A stretch of DNA of 64,000 nucleotides, taken from Castor canadensis. Its lineage: Eukaryota > Chordata > Mammalia > Rodentia > Castoridae. The first letter of the stretch is position 1. Every line of letters begins with the position of its first letter. The stretch is from NCBI RefSeq assembly GCF_047511655.1, contig NC_133390.1, positions 89,969,583 through 90,033,582 of the forward strand, given 5' to 3'. Both the position numbers and the translations under genes were made by a program. This document shows positions 47,513 through 59,989 of the stretch, in pieces. Below the pieces are notes generated by a model. That model had not been told where the DNA came from. It was given only the letters and a program-made list of their open reading frames with translations, and searched no databases.

Positions 47513-48164
47513 GTGTTTAAATTTTTAAGTGCAGTTTTAAACATTCTTTCATGCCTTATATGAGCTTTTGTGGTCAGTGTGAAAATTATTAGTAGCTAAG
47601 AAGTACTTATATTTCCTTGTCTGATGTAGATTAAAATAGCTGTTCACTAATACAGAAGTATAATTGTACAGACTGCATAATGACTTGCTTCAGTAAAAAT
47701 TCTGTGGATATGTTAAGATGTGGAGTGAGAAGGCCATTTGAATTATGCAGCTGCATTTTTTTTCCATTTTATTTAACAAATTGGCTTGGATACAATGACT
47801 CATTGGTATCTTTTGATGTTTGTTACTGGTGCAGCTGAACTTTTTAAAGACAAATGATATGCTGCTTTGTATTCAACAATGCTTTCACTATATGATAGAG
47901 TTATTTAAAATGTGTTAAATGAGTCCAGTATTCATTTTGAAAATAAATTTAGTCAAGAAGTTGTAGTAATTGAAAAGAGAACTGGGCTTATCAAATAATT
48001 TCTGTTAAATTACTAGTTTAAAATTGCTTTAGCAGTTTCAGTGTCAATTCAGTGATTGTGAATGAACACCTCTGATTTGATCTTGAGCAAAACTCACCAC
48101 TGGAGAAATTCCCTTGACTGTACCCTTCCGATTTATTTTGAAGGAAGGTAGGAATGGCATATAT

Positions 48165-48195
48165 ATTTTATATTATATATAATAATTACTATAAT

Positions 48196-48228
<33 letters not shown>

Positions 48229-48246
48229 GTATATATATATGTATAA
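48165..48246. repeat. Imperfect (TA)n/(CATATA)n repeat
   Basis: About 80 bp of TATA-type sequence with C and G interruptions, capable of foldback pairing. Confidence 0.9.
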
Positions 48247-48479
48247 AATTCCTTTTTATCTTTTCTTTCTCCCAGGAGGAAAATTTCTTAATCAGCTGGC
48301 TAAAGATAGAATCCTGGGAAACGTAAATATTTGAGAAATGAATGGTCCTGCAAAGACAATGGATAGTTAAGTACAAACAGGATGAGGGAAGAGTGGGGTC
48401 TTGAAGCCATAGGAATAAAGCTGAGATAGAAAAAACCTCAACACTCAGACCCAGCAAACTGATTAAGATGCCCTTTGAA

Positions 48480-48605
48480 AGAGGCAACATTGGCAGAGTA
48501 GATAAGAGCCTGGGTTTCAGAGTCATTTGTGCTTGGGTTCAATTCCCAGATCTTCCTCTATTACTAAGCAAGCTTTTGAACTATCTAAGCTTCATTTTCC
48601 TTTTT
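48480..48605 (+). repeat. MIR fragment
   Basis: 'gagcctgggtttcagagtca' with 'tgcttgggttcaattcccag' and 'actatctaagcttcattttc' are in MIR order. Confidence 0.7.
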
Positions 48606-48929
48606 CTTTTCTTTTATTCTATTCCACAGGACTTAAGGTACAAGAGTTGAGTTAATTACAAATATACTCCTCTTTCGTCTGTGTATCACTCATTTTCATA
48701 TATTTGCTTGATTATTAATAATATATAAACACATGTAAAGCAAGTACTCAACTCAAGAATTGGAACATTAAAAATTACTTGCAACTGCTGTGTGTTCCTC
48801 CTTATACTGTTCTGTCATTTCTTTGCCTAAAATAATCTGTATTACATGTTTACACATTATAAACAATATATTATTTACTTTTAGTTTTTGAGTTTTGTGA
48901 AAGGAATATTATATCGAGACTTGTTTTTC

Positions 48930-49445
48930 TATCAACATTATTTTTATGGTTCAACTATATTGCATATAACTGTAGTTCATTTGTTTTCATTGCTGTGTAA
49001 TAATTATCTGTGAACATGCTGTTATCCATTCTGTCAGTGGGCATTGGTGTTTAGTTTATTATTATTTCCACTAGTACTGTGAACAGTTAGGCCCAACTCT
49101 TGAGTACAGGCACTGGAGAATCTTTCAGGGTTTATATCCAGCAGTGCAATTGAATGGTCAGGTTAAAAGATACTCAGATTGCTTTCCAGAGAGTTGTCTC
49201 ACCAGAACATGAGTTTCTGTTTTTCTACAAACTTGACAATCCTGTTTGAGGTTTTTTTGTTTTTTTTTTTTTTTTTTAAACTGGTTACTCTAACAGGTAT
49301 GAAGCTGTTTCTTATTTTAATTAGCATTTCCCAAATTTATAAGTTTGAGTATCATTTTATGTGTATACTGGCCTCTGCAGTTTCTCCTGCTGTGGGTTAT
49401 CAATTTGTATCTTTGCACATTTTCCGGTTGGAGTGTTAGTCATTT
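48930..49445 (-). mobile_element. Old L1M/HAL1 remnant
   Basis: Antisense: 'cattgctgtgtaataattat', 'tgaacatgctgttatccatt', 'gtgcaattgaatggtcaggt' and 'taattagcatttcccaaatt' are in the order of the antisense L1M 3' end of ORF2. A poly(T) at 49258-49277 interrupts it. Confidence 0.68.
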
Positions 49446-51076
49446 TTGTTGTCAGTTTGAAGGAATTTCTTTTAAAATTCTAGGTGACTGTCCTTCATTG
49501 GAATTTTACTTCACAGTGATCTTTTCCCAGTCTGAAACTTCTTTTTTTGATTTCACATTTTTTCTTTTTTTCCCCTTCTTAAGGGTAGAGGAGAAACTCT
49601 CTTCTCATCATAATAAACTGTATTTACCCAGCGGAAGCTGCTAGCTCTTATACTTGACCTTTTCTCCTTTCTCCAGTCATCTTGTATTTAGGAATAATTT
49701 TTTAAAATCAGCAGCAGCAGTAGGTGTGTATGGGGGAGTGATGCTGATCATGAAGCTGTTAGTAAACCTTTAGGGAGATTCTGCTCCTATGTGTTAGTTT
49801 TTTTAAACTGCATGCTCAGTGCATCTGTGTCTTTAGCATTGGGGTCCATATATCAGATCTTGGTCCTTGGGAGACATCACACATAGTTTTCTGTTATGCC
49901 TATAGCAGTGAAGATGGAAAAGATTAATTTCTGTGTATAATTGCTTCCCTTGTCACAAATTTAGGGAAAAGTCTGGCCAATGAGAGGTTGGTTTTGGTTT
50001 ACTACCATCTTGGTTGAGATCTTGGTAATTTAAAGCTTTAAATAAGAAAAACCCAGCTGATGTATGTGACAGTAGTCTGTCTGGTGAGGCCCTGATGAAG
50101 GACTTCTTCAGTAGAGGATGATAATTTGTATTTATCGCAGCCCTCTTCCATACCTTGCTGTCCATATTTTCCTTTTTCCCACATTGGGAATGCAACGTTT
50201 TAGAAAATACTTTGCTATTTCTGAGTTTTCTGTTCTTTTTAAAATTGTGGGCATAAAGGGACTTCAGGAGGACAGGTAGAAGATGACTGTGTTTTCTCTT
50301 GGTCAAGAGAAGTGTTTCTGAGGACGTCACCTCTCAGAGCTGGAGCATGCTTTCAGTGTACAGTAGGGGAACTGCTTAGTAAACTAAACCTGAAGCAAAA
50401 AATATCATTCCCAAGAGTCCTAAACTCCTACAGTCAAATTATATAAATGCATGCCACAATCTTTGCCTGTTTCTTTGGATCGTTACCTTCAAAACATAAT
50501 TTACTAGGACTTAATCATATTATGTTTTACCTGAGATATTTTATGGCCTCATTTTACCTTAGATAGCCTCTGGGCTTGTCTGGGAATAGTTTATCAGCGA
50601 GTTTATGTTATAGTCACACTTTGTAGGTACTCTCAAGAATCCAGTGATTGTTGGATGAGAAGAAAAGATTAATACAGGAAATAGGTGTCATCAATATATT
50701 CTCTCTCCTAAGTGACAAAACTAATCATTTTTTAAGGAATAAAAAGCTCATCTTTCAGCACAGGAGGAAAGGGCAGAGCATGGGAGAGACACAGCATCAT
50801 CCAAAGAAAGTTTGCCATTGTCCCACACAAGAATCACAGGGCTCTGGTTTTGCAACTTAAAACATTGTTCAGACAGCCTCTTGCCTTGTAACTGCCTGAT
50901 CCCTTTCCATCATGCCTGCGAAGTTCAGTTGAAATCTGTTGGACATGATTGAGGCTCAAGAACTCAGAATTCCACGTGGGAAATAGGGTTATGTATTGTT
51001 GGTTTTCTTTAAAAGTTCTCAATGAAGAAAAGAAAGACTATCTTAAGTGACGGTGAAATGTGCAGTCAAGGAATTT

Positions 51077-52195
51077 TTTTTTTTTTAAACAGAGAAAGGG
51101 TTTATATTGGGTCACGGATTTGGAGGTTCCTAGTCCATGATTAATTGGTCCCATTTCTTTGGGGTTCTGGCAAGGGACCACACCATGGCTGGACTATGGT
51201 AGAGCAAACCACTCACTTTATCAGATGGGAGGCAAAGAGGGGAGAAGACAGGCTGGGATCCCACAGTCCTTTCAAGGGCATGCCCCGGGGACCTAAGGGC
51301 CTCCATAAAACCCTACCTCCTAAAGATTTCATTACTTCTCAATAGCAGCACCGTGGGAACCAAGACTTTAACACACAGACCTTTGGGAGACACATCCACA
51401 TCAAAGCATTCCAGCTCTGGCTCCCAAAGATTCATGTCCATCTCATAATGCAAATGCATTCAGTCCATCCTCATGAGCCCCCAAAGTCTTAACTATTCCA
51501 GCATTGCTGAAAAGTCTGCTCAAAGACTCTAGGTAAACTGAACTGTGAGCCTCAGTAAAAATCAAAAAGGAAGTTATATCCAAGACACAATGGTGAGACA
51601 GGCACAGGGCAAACATTCTTATTCCAAAAGGGAAGAACGAGAAAATAGTAAGGGGTCATCCTAGAGCCCAGGCCAAACCCCAGTAGGGCAGACATTAAAT
51701 CCTAAAGCTCCCCATCACTGTGGCAGGGTATGGGCCCTTGAGGGTTTGAGCACCCCCATTCTTACAGCCTTGCTGGTTGCAGCTCACATGGCCCTATCTT
51801 GGGCTAGCTTTGCCTATTGCCTATGGCTTTCCCTGACAAACATTACACATTTCTGGCATCTTTACCTTCCCTGTGTCTCCACTGAAACCTCACCCTCACT
51901 CCCACATCTCCATTATGCATCACCCTCTGGTGTACCTTTTACAGGGCCTCTGACCTCACACACTACCTGGCCACCCAGGTTTTCCTTTGAAATCTTGGTG
52001 GAAGCTGCCATGACCCCTTAACTCATAGTCTGCATACCAGCAGACCAGCTTACTGTGGACAATACCAAGTTTTACCACCTGTGTGAGCTACACCTGTGCC
52101 TACTTGAACCGTAGTTGCTGTAGCCTCTGACTGCCTTCTCTCTCTTTTCTTGTTTTCTTTTTCCTTTAAAAGAGAGACTGGGCATGTTTAACTGC
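51077..52195 (-). mobile_element. MaLR LTR plus internal fragment
   Basis: The LTR portion is 51087 to about 51405 ('agacctttgggagacacatc' near its end). The internal portion follows ('ctggctcccaaagattcatg', 'cccaaagtcttaactattcc'). It is antisense in GNB4 intron 1 and provides the empty-site comparison for the ERV LTR at 25396. No intact viral ORF. Confidence 0.75.
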
Positions 52196-52799
52196 TGATA
52201 GTATATATCCAGTTGAAAGTCAAAGCAAATAATCCCTACAGATTATTTGCTGGGTCAAAGTGGGAGGCTACAACTTTGTAGTAGATAGATAACCTATACG
52301 AGGAGCACCCAAACACATTCACCAATCTTAATGCCACTAATAGTGACATAAACATTATGTTCATTCTGATGTAACTTAGTATGAAGTGTATAGATCACTT
52401 AGAAGGATTCTTGCCAGATACATATATCAAACCCAAATATATTCTAGCCTATGAACCTAACTTCCAGTTTATAGACAGTGGTGAGGACAAAGGAACAGGT
52501 TAAATGGTAACATAAGGAAGTATCAAAACATAGGTTATTCTAAGAACAAGTGGCTCAGTCAATATCATAGGAGGGGGAAAAAAAGCAAAAGTTGTATACT
52601 TGTAGATAAAAGAGTCTTAATAACCAAAAGTTTAATCTTTAATTGGTTTCTGATTTGAACAAATAAGATGTAAAAAGACATTGGCAGAAGAGTCTAGTCT
52701 CTTCCTGAGATAGTAATATTCCTGATTTTTGATTCTGTGATTTATTCTCATTCCTTAGAATAGATTTTCTGAGCTATTTCAGGTTAGCTTATTTACTGG

Positions 52800-53700
52800 A
52801 GACCAAAGTGTCTCAGGTGCTGTGGCAAAGTATAAAACAAACAGATCCTGATTCAAGGAGCTTATATTTTATCAGGAGGAAACAGACTACAAATAAGTAA
52901 ATACATTCTAAATAATGTGAGTCTTTAGTAAAAAATAAGACAGGACAAGTGGCCTAGAAAGGGAGAGTGGTTGGGCACATGGGTGCATCAGCAAAGGTCC
53001 CTCTGAGAGGGTTACATTTGAGCAGAGTGAAGGGTGCAAGCAATGAAAATGACAGGGACAAGAGTGGGTCAGGCAGAGGGAAGAGTGAATGAGAGACATG
53101 AGGCTGGAGGATACTTAGTGTGTTTAAGGAGCATCAAGAAAGCTTTTAAGCAGCTGGAGGACACACAGGAGGGAGGGAAGAGGAAAGAGGAGATGTGCTT
53201 GTGAATATAAGAGAGGGAAAGGGAGGGAGTAAGAGATTCAGAGAGAGATTATGCAGGGCTCTGGAGGTCAAGGTAAAAAGTTTGCCTTTTCTCTGAGTAC
53301 CGCTGAAGGATTTAAAGCTAAAGAGTAACTTGTATTTTTTTTTCAAAGGATCACTACTTGTGTGTTTAGACTTGACTGGAGAGTAGTCAAGGGCATAGAA
53401 AAGAGACCAGGTGAGAGATGATGGTGGCTTGGACCTAGGTAGTGGAAATGGAGGTAATCACAATTGGGTCAGATCCTGGATAATTTTTAAAAGGAGTAAC
53501 TGACAGGATTTCCTAATGCATTAGATGGGGAAGGGTATGAGAGAAACAGAAATTAAGGATGATTCCCAGGTTTTTAGCCTGAACAGTTGAAAGGATGGAA
53601 TTACCATTTACGAAGATGAGGAAGACTTGGAGGTTGAATGGGGTTAAGTTCTGAAGTATTAACTTAAGGAACATGTAAATACACCCAAGTGGAGATGTTT
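52800..53700 (-). repeat. Long L2 (LINE-2) copy
   Basis: Antisense L2 reading from its 3' end: 'gattcaaggagcttatattt', 'cagagagggaagagtgaatg'-type block, 'atgcagggctctggaggtca', 'ggtgagagatgatggtggct' (53411), then 'gatgattcccaggtttttag' and 'tggaattaccatttacgaag'. At ~900 bp it is the longest L2 in the window. Confidence 0.82.
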
Positions 53701-54373
53701 TTAAAGTATTTTTCATTAGACTCCTGTCTAGGACAAATTCCCTATAATTTGGTAACTACTACAACTCAAGATTTTTCTTCAGTCTTCTGATCACTGTTAA
53801 CCTAATTATTATTTCTAGAATAATAAGGGATTGCTTTCTGGGGTGTGTATGATGTGGGGGACCATATGTGTATCTCAAGAGGTTGGGACAAGAGTAAGAA
53901 AAAGGGAAAAAATGAAAAGAAGAAAAGGAGAAGGGAGGAAAGAAAATGGAAAATGGGAGAAGGTCACATAAGCTGTTTTGAGACAAAGACCATTGTCTGA
54001 AGGAGCTTGATGCAGGAATTGGTGTTGGCTCATTGCAGGAGACAGCAGTTGTTAGGCAGGTATCTGTGTGTCAGCTGCTTATCTAGAACACTGTGGTTTT
54101 GAGGAATTCCTTGAATAGTTCCTTAACAGGCAGGTGTGTGTAAAGGTTCCTCCTTCTTGGCTTCTGACTCCATTTTGCTAGGGTTTAACAGAGGTGACTC
54201 CATTTTGATACCAACAACTTTCATGTCACATTGGTCCACAGAACACTTCAATAAATAATCTGGATCTTCATTTACTAAGCATTTGACTAAAAAGAAGTTA
54301 TGTATCAGTGTTTTAAAAGTAAACTGAGATACAAATGAAAAACTGAATCTCAGTCTCTCTCTGTTTTTAACAG
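53701..54373. other. End of intron 1, unassigned
   Basis: Purine-rich 53890-53965; no repeat named. The final ~40 bp before 54374 form the exon 2 polypyrimidine tract and AG. Confidence 0.5.
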
Positions 54374-54415
54374 CTGTTTTTGCTTGGTAATTCCTGAAGG
54401 AAACAGATCCACAAG

Positions 54416-54472
54416 ATGAGTGAACTGGAACAGTTGAGGCAGGAAGCAGAACAACTGAGGAATCAGATCCAG
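54416..54472 (+). CDS. GNB4: GNB4 first coding exon (G protein beta-4, residues 1-19)
   Basis: GNB4 is the beta-4 subunit of heterotrimeric G proteins. With a gamma subunit it anchors G-alpha at the inner plasma membrane and signals to channels and phospholipases. This exon reads MSELEQLRQEAEQLRNQIQ, the N-terminal helix that forms a coiled coil with G-gamma. Gln19 favours GNB4 over GNB2, which has Arg there. The ATG at 54416 is preceded by AAG. The likely acceptor is AG at 54372-54373 after 'ctgtttttaacag', leaving 42 bases of 5' UTR in the exon; a second possible AG lies near 54399. The donor is CAG/gtaaga at 54473, phase 0. Intron 2 runs 54473-61450. The 57-nt length equals that of other vertebrate G-beta genes, as I remember them. 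Confidence 0.96.
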
Positions 54473-54933
54473 GTAAGAACTTTGTATTTTGAAGTCTTAA
54501 CACTTTTATTTAGTAACAGCAATGTATAAATTGTATTAGTTTTATTAGACTACATATATTAAATAATTTATGACTAGAAATGATAAATTTGATTTTATCA
54601 CGCCTCTTAAAATCATTCCTAACAAGTACCTGTGCAGACAAATGGCTTCTGTGCCCCTGAGAAGTTAACCCCAGCTGAAAGACAAACATAATTCTCTTCT
54701 TATTTGTACACCTAGAATCAGATTTTTAGTGTAATACAATGAGGCAGATAAATCACATTGTAATATACTAGGAAAATATCAATCTCTAAAATATTAGATT
54801 GCAGAAACAATAATTATGATATAGAATCAAGACATGTCTGGTGTATTTTAGTCTTGGAAATCAACTCAAAACAGAAAAGAAAGTAAGGACCAAGTACAAG
54901 CTCTGGCTTTAATGAAATTGAAAAACACTTAGA

Positions 54934-55249
54934 GGCTGGGCACAGTGGCTCATCCCTGTAATTCCAGCTACTTGGGAGTGTTGCAGTTTGAGACAGCCTG
55001 GGCAAAACATTAGTGAGACCCTCATCTCAATTATTAAGTGGGCATAGTGGTGAGCATCTGTGGTCCCAGCTATGCCAGAGGTATAAATAGGAGGATTGCA
55101 CTCTAAAGCCTACCTGAGAAAAAAACTCAAGCTCTTACCTGAAAAATAACTAAAGAAAAAAACTGGGAGCATGGCCTAAGTAGTAGAGCACCTGCCTAGC
55201 AAGCGTGAGGCCCTGAGTTCAAACTCCAGTGCCACCAAACAAAAGAAAG
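54934..55249 (+). repeat. Trimeric B1-B1-ID SINE with 9-bp TSD
   Basis: The first B1 ('ggctgggcacagtggctcat'), a second B1-like monomer from about 55034 ('gtgggcatagtggtgagcat', ending 'tacctgaaaaataactaaag'), and an ID unit from about 55160 ('gggagcatggcctaagtagt'). ACACTTAGA flanks it at 54925-54933 and 55250-55258, so the three parts inserted as one unit. Confidence 0.85.
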
Positions 55250-55699
55250 ACACTTAGAACTTCAGAGCATACTACGATGGGGAGAGTTGCCAAATGCAAC
55301 TCTCAGAATTTGGACAGGATCACCTGAAGCTGTCAGTCTCCACAGAGGAGGGGTGCTCACTAAGGGACAAACCTTCCAATCCCTTCTTCAAAATTATGAA
55401 GCAGATGCTTGCTTGGACTTGTTGGCACTGAGGAATATCAAAGAAAGCAGAAGAATGAAATGTTATAGTTAATGCTGCCAACTATGAGAGGGTGAAGGAA
55501 AAAGACCAAGTTTGTAAGTAGTCTGGCAGCTGGCTGCTTCCTTTCACAGGGAAAAACAACTTACGAATATAAATGAAGAACTTTAGCATAAAGCAGGGCA
55601 AATCTCTGAAAACTTGGAGCACAGTTATGTCCCTTCCCAATATGAATCTTTTGCAATAGTTATTTCAGAAGAACTTGTATAATCTAAAAGTGAAGAATA

Positions 55700-56053
55700 A
55701 GGCTGGGCATGGTGGCTCACGCCTGTCATCCCAACTATTCAGGAGGCAGAAATCCAGAGGATAATGGTTCAAGACCAGACTGGGCCAAAGTTAGTAAGAC
55801 CCAACTCAACAAAATAAGCCAGGTATGGTGGCAGGTATAGCTATGTGGGAGGTGTAGGTAGAGGGATCGCAAGCTAGCTATGTAAAAACTCTAGATCTTA
55901 TCTGAAAAAAAGCTAAAGCAAAAAAAGGGATAGGGCCATGGCTTAGTGGTAGAGTGGCTGCCTAGCCAAGTATAAGTCTCTGAGTTGAAACTCCAGTACC
56001 ACCAGGAAAGTAAATAAATAAATGAATAAATAAATAAATAAAATGAATAAAAT
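55700..56053 (+). repeat. Second trimeric B1-B1-ID SINE
   Basis: Same order as the previous copy: B1 ('ggctgggcatggtggctcac'), second B1-like monomer ('aagccaggtatggtggcagg') and ID ('agggccatggcttagtggta'). The tail is a (TAAA)n/(TGAA) repeat at 56011-56053. The target duplication is ambiguous because of the tail. Confidence 0.82.
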
Positions 56054-56212
56054 CTATATAGAGATATTAAAGAAAAGAAAGGAGAAAAATACAAGGGATG
56101 GGTGAAGAACACTCCCCAGCAAAGTGTTGATCTCAATGAAGTAAAGTCATAACCAGAGTTATTGCCAGAAATTCAAGGAAATTAATGATTTAGATGTGAA
56201 TATCAACTGAGA

Positions 56213-56301
56213 GGGCTGGGAGTGTAGCTCAGTGGTAGAGTGTTTGCTTAGCATACACAAGGCCCTGGGTTCAGTCCCTAGCACTGCAAACAACAACAAA
56301 A
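56213..56301 (+). repeat. ID SINE
   Basis: 'gggctgggagtgtagctcag' through 'gggttcagtccctagcactg', with a CAA-rich tail. Close to the tRNA-like consensus with both A and B box regions visible. Confidence 0.9.
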
Positions 56302-56418
56302 CTCTGAGTTTTGTTATCTTTCTTATTTAAACAAAGTTGTCAAAACAAAGGAAGGTTTTATTTTCGGCCGAGGTAAACACAGAAGACTTCACTAATCTCT
56401 GAAGTAGATGTTACAATT

Positions 56419-56730
56419 CAGTATTCCTTATCCAAAGCACTTGGGACCAGATGTGGTTAGGATATCATATCTTTTGCACTTTGGAATCATTGCATATATG
56501 TAATGAGATATCCTGGGGATAGGAACAAAGTCTCGACACAAAATTCATTTATGTTTCATATATACCATATGCATATAGCTGAAAGTGACTTTGTACAATA
56601 TGTTTAGTGTGCCACCTGTCACATAAGGCCAGGTGTAGAATTTTCTACATGTGACATCATGATGGTGCTCAAAAAGTTTCAGATTCTGGAGCATTTCAGG
56701 GTTTGGATTTTCAGACTAGGGATACTCAGG
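56419..56730 (+). mobile_element. Tigger-type DNA transposon
   Basis: Begins 'cagtattccttatccaaagc' and ends 'gactagggatactcagg', giving complementary eroded ends. 'taatgagatatcctggggat' and 'tgctcaaaaagtttcagatt' are landmark blocks of a short non-autonomous Tc1/mariner family seen across placental mammals. It encodes no transposase. Confidence 0.75.
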
Positions 56731-56763
56731 CTTTATTACTACCACTAGAATGCTTATTTTATC

Positions 56764-56940
56764 TTTTTTGGTGGTATTGGAGTTTGAACTCAAGGCCTCA
56801 TGCTTGCTAGATATGCACTCTACCACTTGAACCACTCTACTAGCCCTTATTTTATTTATTTTTTACATTGCTGGGGATTGAACCTGGAACCTTGTGCATA
56901 GTAGGCAAACACTTCACCACTGAGCTAAATCCCCAGTCCC
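56764..56940 (-). repeat. Two antisense ID SINEs
   Basis: First at 56764-56846 ('gagtttgaactcaaggcctc'), second at 56847-56940 ('tgctggggattgaacctgga'). Confidence 0.85.
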
Positions 56941-57044
56941 ACCAGAATGAATTCTCTATCTCTTCTTTGTGTCACTTACTTCTGATGCTGAGCAGGAGCG
57001 ACTGGTGGCTGGCCACATGCCCAGTTTATGTAATTCTAGTACCT

Positions 57045-57190
57045 GGGATTACTTCATCTTGTAGTTGAGGAAATGGAGGCTCAGTGAGGTTAAATAACTT
57101 GCTAAAGAACATAAGTAGAAGAGGTAGATCCAGGATTCAGGCCTGGTATGCTTTGACTCCAAAGCCTGTGCTCTCTTGCACTGGGGAGCA
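57045..57190 (+). repeat. MIR element
   Basis: 'ggaaatggaggctcagtgag', 'gttaaataacttgctaaaga' and 'caggattcaggcctggtatg' give an unambiguous sense MIR. Confidence 0.88.
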
Positions 57191-57194
57191 CTGC

Positions 57195-57430
57195 CTCCCA
57201 GCCACATTTAACATTCTTCCCTACCACCTGTGCTGTGGCTGTACTAGCCTGGCTGTCGTTTCACTATTCCTTGAACATGCATTGCTCTTTCCTACTTGAT
57301 TGCCTTTTATCAAATTACTTCCTTTGCTTGGAGTTATACTAATGCTGGTCCAATTTTGCTGTTTAAAATCCTAGCTGTTGAATTCTAATCCTCCTCTAAA
57401 AGCCTTATGAAAGTTCTCCACCTGGATTTA
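57195..57430 (+). repeat. L2 fragment
   Basis: 'ctgtactagcctggctgtcg' and 'ccttgaacatgcattgctct' lead in sense L2 order to 'tcctcctctaaaagcc'. Confidence 0.62.
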
Positions 57431-58471
57431 CTCACTTTGTTTTATTAGAAGACAGCATTAAACCATTGCCATGGTCAAGTTTTTTAACTTTCTTCACGCT
57501 CATTCTCTTTGCCAGGAAGCAAGAATACTGTGGCCTACTTTGTAAGTTTGTACAGATAATTAAATAATCCATGAAAGACTTAAGCTAATGCCATGAGTGC
57601 AGTTCCTTACTCATGTAGCACATCAGACTTCTGTGACAGAGCTGATCATAATCTGCCTTATATTTTAGTTCCTTGTGCACAAGTACCCCTACCACTTTAC
57701 TTTAATGGAATCATCTCGCCATCTGAGTAACATCCCAAGCACAATGTCATGGGCACAGGTGTTTGAGGGATAATCTTCTTCTGTAATTTCCGGTAGCCAC
57801 ATGTATGTTAAAACACAATGGACTCTTCTCCTCAGTAGGAGTGTAACACAACATTTGAAGACCCTACCTTCCTTTTGTCCTTTTCCCCCTCCCTTCCAGA
57901 AATATAAGCTAACTATACTTTTACCTAAAATATAATATACTAGATGGTATAAATGCATGGCATAATGGAAATGTATGCTATTTAGTATCCTAGATGATTA
58001 ATTTTAAACTCAAAAGAACACAAATAGAAAAAGCAAATTTTTGTTTTCTTTTTTGTAAAGGTTACATCTTTGATTTAGAATGAGAAATAATGTCACCTTT
58101 TTCTTTTGTACAAACACATTAATATCAGATCTTGTATTTTTTTGTTATGGTGAACAGTATAGAATTCTTTTATATTTGGTTTTCTGATGGATATAGTCAT
58201 AAAAATTCTTGATCTGAGTAAGTTATTTGAATAATGTAAGTTTGCAAGTAACTATTGCTAAGATATTGGTAAAATTCTTGTATTGCAACATGATTTAATT
58301 TTCGATACTGATTTTTGCCATAGTTCAGTAGTTTGAATTCATAGTTTTAAAATTGTATTCTTAATACTAATGTAGGCTCTGTGAGGCCAGGGACTCTTAC
58401 TTGTTCATTATGCTGTGGAGTTCATAGAATGACGCCTGAGATGTTGTGTTCAACCAAGTTTTTAATAATTT
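57431..58471. other. Unassigned part of GNB4 intron 2
   Basis: AT-rich; no coding exon or named repeat. Confidence 0.45.
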
Positions 58472-58555
58472 TCTTTTTGGTGGCACTGGGGTTTGAACTC
58501 AGGGCCTCAGGCTTGCTAGGCAGGCACTGTACCACTTGAGCCACTCCATCAGCCC
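58472..58555 (-). repeat. ID SINE
   Basis: 'ggcactggggtttgaactca' to 'accacttgagccactccatc', a well-preserved antisense copy. Confidence 0.9.
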
Positions 58556-59116
58556 TTTTTAAAATAATCTTTTTATTTAACCGATTTTTTTATCAGATGA
58601 CTAAATTGAAAAAGATGGCCTATGATGTTCAGTTTCATAAAACTTTATTCCAGAGAACCATTTTTCTTAGAATTTAGTCTTCAAGTTCACAATTTTAAAA
58701 CATAGATCAGGCCTTTCGTTTCTAGAAATTATTTTCATTGCAGGAAAGTGGGCTAAATTATTTCTTCCCCGGTGAGGTCTCTAAACCCACAATTTGGCTA
58801 AGAATGAGAGAATCAGATCATGTTTTTGTGCAGCTACTGTGAGCACCCGTATGTAGATAGTCTAAGTGTTTATCAACAGACTGGAAGAGCAGCCAAAAAT
58901 ATCATATCTTCCATCCAGTCTTTACTGCCAACTGAGGCAGGCATTTTATTCAACAAATATTGTATGCCTTTTCTTTACCTAGGAATATACTAAGCACTGT
59001 AGGCAAAGAGGGTGCTACACTAACCTTTGAGGGGAAAAATTGTTTAAAGTCTAGCATTTATCTAAATTCTCTAAATTTGGTATTAACTGATATATTTGGT
59101 TTCAAATGTTTTGTTG
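58556..59116. other. Mostly unassigned; L2 3' end near 58940-59015
   Basis: 'ttattcaacaaatattgtat' and 'atactaagcactgtaggcaa' are an antisense L2 3' end. The remainder is unassigned. Confidence 0.5.
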
Positions 59117-59563
59117 GTATTGGGAGTATAGATAAGTGGTTGAACATACTGTTTAGTATGCATGAGGTGTCCTGGGTTCAATCCCCAACACCTAAATGAA
59201 AGAAAAACAATGTTTTGTTGATTATTGAATACATTATTTGTTGCCTTTCTTATTTTGCTACATTGATTTCTGTTTCATTATCTTCCCTCAGTTTATGTAA
59301 AAACTTAAGCTCTCTTTATTTACTTGTAGGGAATTTGTTTTAAATAAGAATATAGATGCTGGGCTTGGGGGCATGGATCACGTGGTAAAGCACTTGCCAC
59401 AAGGCCTTGAGTTCAATTCTCAGTATCACCAGAAAAAAAAACCCATATATAATAGCTGTCACTCAGTGTAAATTGTTTCCTGTTACATAAAAAGTATTTT
59501 CTTGTGCTTGAAAATATAGCTCAGTTGTACAGCAAGTGCTGGTTTGATCCCCAGCACCAAATT
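59117..59563 (+). repeat. Three sense ID SINEs
   Basis: Copies at 59117-59210 ('cctgggttcaatccccaaca'), 59356-59442 ('ggcttgggggcatggatcac', poly(A)) and 59507-59563 (missing the middle of the body, ending 'gatccccagcacc'). Confidence 0.83.
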
Positions 59564-59691
59564 TTTTTTTTGCATATTGGATTTAAAATATTTCCTTCTA
59601 ATGTCAACAATTAACAGTTGCCTGTGTAAGGCATATGTGTAAAACAAAAGTTTCAGTTTTCTGCTGAAACTTAGTAACAAATACAACTCTG

Positions 59692-59869
59692 AAGCCAGAC
59701 ACCAGTGGCTCACATCTGTAATCCTTAGCTACTCAGGAAGCAGAGATCAGGAAGATTGCCAGCTCCAGGCAAATAGTTCCTGAGACCCAATCTTGAAAAA
59801 ACCCATCACTACAAAGGGCTGCTGGAGTGACTCAAAGCTCTGAGTGCAAATCCCAGTACTGAAAAAAAT
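59692..59869 (+). repeat. B1-dID composite SINE (shortened ID half)
   Basis: B1 half 'agccagacaccagtggctca', linker 'aaaaaacccatcactac', and an ID half lacking its central part ('ctgctggagtgactcaaagc' to 'aatcccagtact'). Confidence 0.85.
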
Positions 59870-59989
59870 ATATAACTATAAATACTATGAGCCTATTAAA
59901 TCAACCTAGATAATTTTTAATTAGGGGGATACATTTTTTTAAATAATTATTAAAAAATATATTTGTGGAGTGATGTGAGATTTAAGTAC

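Larger units (their letters stand above)
41498..54373 (+). other. GNB4: GNB4 intron 1 (predicted)
   Basis: About 12.9 kb between the predicted exon 1 donor and the acceptor at 54372-54373. It has no coding exon that I can support. Repeats within are listed separately. Unassigned stretches over 300 bp include 42527-43229, 43899-44999, 45461-47312, 47513-48164, 49450-51076 and 52196-52799. Confidence 0.55.

Noticed and set aside
56213..56301. tRNA-like sequence with A- and B-box regions
   Set aside because: It is an ID SINE with a CAA-rich tail, not a tRNA gene. The same applies to the other ID copies.
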